Positions 59,601-64,000 of a stretch of 64,000 nucleotides of DNA are shown piece after piece. This DNA is from Sphagnum compactum (lineage: Eukaryota; Bryophyta; Sphagnopsida; Sphagnales). The notes beneath the pieces are model-generated. The model was given only the letters and a program-made list of their open reading frames with translations. It was not told the origin of the DNA and searched no databases. The DNA lies in assembly GCA_965153455.1 (NCBI GenBank), contig OZ234493.1:32168213-32232212 (forward strand), read 5' to 3'. Numbering within the stretch: the first letter of the stretch is position 1; every line of letters begins with the position of its first letter. The position numbers were made by a program, and so were the translations under genes.

Positions 59601-61617
59601 AGAAAATCAAAGAACCAGTTTCCGATGTTTACCTATCCAGAGTTCTCAAATTTTTTGTGTGCAAATGTCAGATAACCATTCACAAAACTGCTGGTTGTTT
59701 GCCAGTTCTTTCATCAGAACCACCCATTCTTTGAGCTTCTAAAGTCTATCAGAACTGGTGATTCTCTGACTCAGAGATGTTTAAAAACCAGAACTGGCTG
59801 ATTGACGTTAACAAAAAATCAATTACCCGCCCAACACTTGTCTAAATATGGGGAAACTTAATCCTTTTGAAAATGTATGTACCTGACCAACATAGTCTTG
59901 AAATGCATCACTACCAAACAGCATGCCAAATACAGCAGCTGGATCTACCATTGTATCCCTGCACCATCCATCAAACAAGTAAGTATTCTTTTCCCTGGAA
60001 ATTTCAACAGTCCTCCACAACTGAAAAACCTGCTTATCAACTAAATTCATGCAGCTCAATGTTTAGGGCTACCATAAAAATTGAGAATCTGTATTCTTAC
60101 TCCATATAAGGACGTGATATATTTGGGTGCTTCTATACTAGTACAGAAGTCCAAATTTCCATCCAAAATAGAAGTTGACATTTCTCAAAGGAAAAGAAAA
60201 AAAAATAAAAATGCTAATTTCTACTACCAATATGAGATTTTTCGAAGTCATAGCTGAAGAAATAGTGGTAGGAGATGATGAAAACACATACTGAGATACT
60301 CCCTGTTTCCCGAGCCTATCATAGGCATCCCTTTGCTGTGGGTCGCTGAGAACTTGATAAGCCTCCCCCAACACCTGCACCATGAGTCACATGACATTTT
60401 TTCCTGAATGCCAAAGTTGGGTGTAGTGTGTGATTTCAGAAAAGCAATTCCTTGAAATCTGTTGATTTTGGCACTTTTTTTTCACAAAATTCCTTTGCAT
60501 AAGTCACAGTGGAGTGTTTTTTTGTCAGCAAGTGACAAAAATTTGCCCCCCATTTCCCTGGGGAAAAAAAAACCCCTGGTTCCGAAACCTCACAAATGAA
60601 ACCCATTTGATGGTTTGAACCCACTTGAAGTTGTTCAGCTCACTCTATGTTACAATTTAAACTTGCAGGAAGTTAAGATTGGGATTCATTCATGAGAGAT
60701 TTAGGGCAAAGAAGGGGGAAAATCACACCTGAAAATTGTGTGCTGCTTCTGGATCATCGGGATTTTTGTCTGGGTGAACTAACCTTGCCTGTTTTTTTTT
60801 CACATTCCAAAGAACAAAAACATGTCAAGTGAATGTGAAGTTGGGTTTTATGATGGGTGATATTATGTGTTCTAATATTCTCCAAATCATCCATCCAACG
60901 ATCCATTTGTTGTCCAACGATCCATTTGTTTTCTAAAAGACTAGGACTCATATTCTCAAAGTGAATCTGTATTTGGAATGCGGTCCTTATTATTAAGCTC
61001 TTGGATTCACCAAATCCAAGCTGTTTTTTACACAAATCTTGACACTCTGAAGATTGGAATTTCCTTTCATTTAGTTGGAAAAAAAGTACTCGAATTTTAT
61101 CCCTGTTTTCCCCCCCCCCAAGACTTGATACCCAAGAACATGAGGTGAGAGATGAATTTTAGCAAATTTAGGGAGTTTTAGCAAAATCTATGCAAACCCA
61201 ACACAAGTCTAGCTTAAAGATTTGAAACTTGGTGGCCTACAAATTCAAAGACTTTGATCTCAAATTGTAAGCAGACAAAAACTCAAAAATGGCTACAAAT
61301 TTTATCTGTGCTTTTTTTCTGCTTCTCAAAAGAAAACAACCCCAAAATCAAACACTATTCAAAACACTTGAAACTCAAACTTGATCTCTGTTTTTCACTT
61401 CTGACAAAAACCAAACACACAAAAACCAAAACATTCAAACCACTCTGAAGAATGGGTGTTTGGAAAACAAAGCTCTGAGAGAGAGAAAGAGAGAGAGACA
61501 CAGAGAGAGATGTCGGTGTTGATGTACCACCTTAACATAGTAAGCTTTCTTAATCTCAGCAGCTGTTGCACCAGGCGCTACACCCAACACTTGATAGTAT
61601 TCCTGATCCCTCACCAT
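56612..61617 (-). CDS. J-domain (DnaJ/HSP40) protein with DnaJ-X C-terminal domain
   Basis: J proteins stimulate Hsp70 ATPases through the HPD motif. Exons on the minus strand are 61617-61531, 60788-60729, 60374-60292, 59958-59883, 59409-59326, 58932-58803, 58478-58320, 57929-57754, 57547-57467, 57129-57001 and 56704-56612. All borders are GT/AG and phases agree, giving 385 residues plus stop. The J domain fills residues 5-70: start [20 protein letters not shown] at 34-36, and [19 protein letters not shown]. The remainder, with [50 protein letters not shown] and [20 protein letters not shown], matches the DnaJ-X region of plant proteins such as the At1g21080 and At4g39150 type. There is no signal peptide or Cys-rich zinc region, so it is a type III J protein, probably cytosolic or nuclear. 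The C-terminus is Gly/Pro/Ser-rich. Model firm; client unknown. Confidence 0.94.
58030..58115. repeat. Dispersed GGTTCCAGTTTT / AATCAGAATC repeat in an intron
   Basis: GGTTCCAGTTTTTCAAATAA and, soon after, GGTTCCAGTTTTAGAAGAAA form a short direct repeat in an intron of the J-protein gene. It is related to the GAACCATGGTT family at 39.2 kb and to 59570-59810. Confidence 0.4.
59570..59810. repeat. Dispersed AGAACCAGTT-type repeat in an intron
   Basis: Imperfect copies of AAAGAACCAGTTTCC, CAGAACTGGTGATTCTCTGA and AACCAGAACTGGCTGATT, some in opposite senses, fill this part of a J-protein intron. It is probably a small foldback or MITE family shared with 39.2 and 58.0 kb. Confidence 0.4.
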
Positions 61618-62396
61618 TTTCGCCTTCCCCTTCGCCTTCGCCTTCCTGCGGTTTCAGAATTTGGTTTCCACACCAAATCTCGATGATTAGGTATCTGATT
61701 GCTCCAGAGTTGTTCCACCGCATTTACTCCCAACCCTAACTCCGCTGCAAACTCATGTGCAATGCAAAAACACCCGCAGTGGAGCTAGAATCTTGATCTT
61801 GAAATCTCTTTGTCGAAAATTCCTCCGCGTCTTAGACGGTGGTATATTTTTTTGTTTGCTTGCTTGCTTGCTTGCTTGCTGCGAAAGTTCTAATTGTCGG
61901 TTGTTCACTGCAACAGATCAGATCGCAGTGTTACCAAGCCAAAACGCCAGATCACAGATATGTGTTTTCACTCCTTGAAACCGCCACATGGCACTTCGCC
62001 AGTCTAAGCGGTCGGTGACGTTGCAGAGAGAAAAAGACGAAAAACAGGATGAGCAGCGACCTGGAAAAGAAGAGCACTGGCTTCGCAGAGTACCAACTCC
62101 ACCCATGATGCCACAATATGCATGCGGCCATACAATAGTATTATTTTTCACATTCCAGATTTAGGGTTTAGTAATGATTTTTTTTTTCCCCAGCTCACCC
62201 ATCAAACTAAAATTGGGATTGCAAATAGGTAGGAAACTGAAATTGGGATTGCAAATAGGTAGGAGGCTTAGGTACCTACTAGGTAATAGCAACCCATCTC
62301 GTCCAATCAAATCAGCGAGCCAATCAACAGCACGTGTTAGGCTTTGCTACTGTGCATTTTGCCAGCCTCGGCAAAGCATCTTGTGCGAATAAAAAA
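61618..62396 (-). other. 5' flank of the J-protein gene
   Basis: This holds the likely promoter. Visible items are a possible heat-shock half-site pair (61815), a GCTT tetranucleotide run (61857-61880) and two direct 30-bp copies beginning AATTGGGATTGCAAATAGG at 62211 and 62241. No coding sequence is recognised on the other strand. Confidence 0.4.
61815..61822 (-). promoter_or_regulatory. Possible heat-shock element core
   Basis: GAAAATTC fits the GAAnnTTC core of a heat-shock element, about 200 bp upstream of the J-protein start codon. A full element needs three alternating units; only two are clear here. The gene family makes the site plausible, but the match could be chance. Confidence 0.2.
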
Positions 62397-62545
62397 ATGC
62401 TGAGCCAAAACCATTTTGCTGAGCCAAACCAGCATGTTAACTGTTTGTTTTGCTGAGCCAAAACCCGCATGTTAACTATTTTGCTGAGCCAAACAAACCA
62501 GCTTGTTAACTATTTTGCTGAGCCAAACCAGCATGTTTTGACTTA
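62397..62545. repeat. About 30-bp tandem repeat with TGCTGAGCCAAA
   Basis: Five starts of TGCTGAGCCAAA(A/C) (about 62399, 62418, 62451, 62483 and 62517), most followed by CAGCATGTTAACT or a near copy and TTTT. Unit length varies from about 19 to 35 bp. Confidence 0.88.
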
Positions 62546-63409
62546 CTTTCTTCATCCCAAGATTATTTGTTGTTCAGTGCTCTAACTCCATAATCAAAAT
62601 TCCCCTGAATGCCATTTCTCAATGTTACAAATTACAATGCCCTTTACCCTAAGGTCAGTTTCGTCATTCAATAATCCTCAAAATAGTGAAACTAATTTTT
62701 TGTGGAAAATATGAAGTTGACATGTTAAAAATCATGATATTTATGATTAGGTTACACCCTGAATAATAATTTCATTATTCATATGACAATATCATAGTAG
62801 ATCATGGAAAAAATAATAATTTCACAATTAAAAAACTAATCACAGTGGTTAGCTATGTACTAACCATCCAAATGTATCTCTCTACCTACATAGTAGTAGC
62901 CACCAAGTGCCTAGTAACCCATTTACCTACATACATAGTGACAACTTACATTCCTACCTACTAACCTACAAGTGGATCCTACGTACCTAGGATAAGTATC
63001 CTCTTACATGTATGGTAGTTTGCCAGTATGTAGTGTGAGGGGGAAGTAGGAGGGTTTACATGATAGGTAACTAAACTCAGTTGTGAATGAATGAATGAAT
63101 CACAACAGATTCATAACAGATTTCCAATGGATGGGACACTAGTGCTTGCTGGTGGATCACATAATCATCCCATTTCCAGGACCATTTCCTATTTGAACTT
63201 TTTGCTTTGTTAGGAAGGAATGGTGAGTTCTCTCTTTGAAGCCCTGAGCAAGCTCATGCAAAATCAAGTCATGTTCACATGCACCAAAATGCCATGTGCT
63301 TTGGGCAGACATTTACAAGAAGACTAGCCTAGTTGCTCCTTCCTACTCCTTTTGGCAGTTTTAGAAACAAACAGTCTGAAAATGGCAGGTCAGGTAATTT
63401 CCAGTGTTG
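62546..63409. other. Intergenic DNA
   Basis: No gene is seen. It contains CTACC/GGTAGG tracts at 62870-63010 and a TGAA tetranucleotide run at 63083-63099. Otherwise unremarkable. Confidence 0.5.
62870..63010. repeat. CTAC/TAGG tetranucleotide tracts
   Basis: Repeated ACCTACATAG, TACCTACTAACCTAC and GTACCTAGG units, in both senses within 140 bp. They resemble the tracts at 9.2, 29.9 and 50.2 kb. Confidence 0.5.
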
Positions 63410-63735
63410 AACTGGTATATATATACATAGGGTCAGAGACGGGTATCAATACTGGTATCAAGTGCCCCCAACTGTGTGGTATCACCTAAGTCTGGTACCA
63501 GTTTAATACCAGTACCAGCTGGTAGGGAATTGATGTAAATATCCATCTACATACCCGGAATATACCTGCCATATATCAGCCCAAAATCGGTATTGAACCT
63601 AATACCAGTACCCGGTGGGTATCAAACTCTTTTTAAACAGCCGATACCAGCACCAGACGGGTGTCAAAAAAACCTATCTAACTGTGCCAATACCGTTACC
63701 AGCACCAGCTGGTATCAAAAGAAGTTGATACCAGA
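63410..63735. repeat. Cluster of GGTATCA / TGATACC near-palindromic motifs
   Basis: Over 300 bp, forms of GGTATCA, GATACCAG and TACCAGTACCAGCTGGTA occur many times in both senses. This allows extensive but imperfect hairpins. No terminal repeats or coding frames define an element. Confidence 0.55.
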
Positions 63736-63739
63736 TCAA

Positions 63740-63949
63740 AGGTGCATTCACACTTGGTGTTGTTAAGGACTCTAGTATTGAGTGCCCTAACACCAAGCTA
63801 GTCGTTTAGGACCGAAACCTATTTATCATGAAGATTTCATGTTAAGTTAACATTCACTTGATATTAAACAATCACCCATTTAACATTGGTTGCCACCATA
63901 AGATGTCACCTAGATTTTCACTTAACATTAGGTGTGAATGAATGCACCT
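63740..63949. mobile_element. MITE-like element, copy B (opposite orientation)
   Basis: The ends are AGGTGCATTCACACTTGG at 63740 and, on the other strand, AGGTGCATTCATTCACAC from 63949, an inverted repeat with a 4-bp slip. The interior (GTTAAGGACTC, ATGTTAAGTTAACATTCAC, CACCTAGATTTTCACTTAAC) is the reverse complement, with changes, of copy A at 55204-55403. No coding capacity. Confidence 0.72.
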
Positions 63950-64000
63950 CAACACTGATCATTTCCAGCTGTGAAATGAACTTGTGTGCAGCATATTCAG

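Noticed and set aside
1-64000. CRISPR arrays, bacterial operons, rRNA genes or organelle inserts
   Set aside because: No regular spacer arrays, no ribosome-binding sites with packed ORFs, and no rRNA or organelle gene sequence was recognised.

Overview
The window looks like nuclear DNA of a land plant: intron-containing plant genes, Ty1/copia and Ty3/gypsy elements of plant type, CACTA-type DNA transposons, AT-rich spacers and many microsatellites. The genes are conserved plant families. The short introns and the gypsy type would suit a spore-bearing plant (moss, lycophyte or fern), but that is inference and the species cannot be named from sequence alone.

Five protein-coding genes stand out. 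Nicastrin (gamma-secretase subunit, minus, 7170 to 3314) has five exons that sum to 715 codons. A TGA-type bZIP transcription factor (plus, 12763-15251; its first exons are not resolved) carries a bZIP and a DOG1 domain. A FAD4-like plastid fatty-acid desaturase (minus, 18415-17180) lies in one exon. A kelch/F-box-C-terminal-like protein (minus, 42820-41138) has one exon, an acidic block and no recognisable F-box. A J-domain protein with the plant DnaJ-X C-terminal region (minus, 61617-56612) has eleven exons summing to 385 codons. For nicastrin and the J protein all exon phases agree, so those models are strong.

Between the FAD4-like gene and the F-box-like gene lies a block of decayed retroelements, all on the minus strand. 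A copia element (about 21.3-26.0 kb) has a 3' LTR but no visible 5' LTR. A gypsy element (about 26.0-36.8 kb) has an extra ORF before gag and another after the integrase. The gypsy integrase is split by a 3.1-kb non-autonomous CACTA-type element (27428-30529) with a perfect 3-bp target duplication. A related 2.35-kb element (48305-50655) sits inside a minisatellite. The two share end sequences, subterminal repeats of the type TTGC(G/A)ACTA, an AT-rich ORF-free core and TAGG-type arrays. Other mobile remains are a PIF/Harbinger transposase relic (47.2-48.0 kb), a LINE fragment (8.7-9.2 kb), an isolated CACTA-type end near 2.25 kb, and two oppositely oriented copies of a roughly 200-bp MITE-like element (55.2 and 63.7 kb).

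Most remaining sequence is AT-rich spacer with minisatellites. One of them, just upstream of nicastrin, holds eight copies of the plant telo-box AAACCCTAA. The genes do not form a pathway; their neighbourhood is chance plant synteny.
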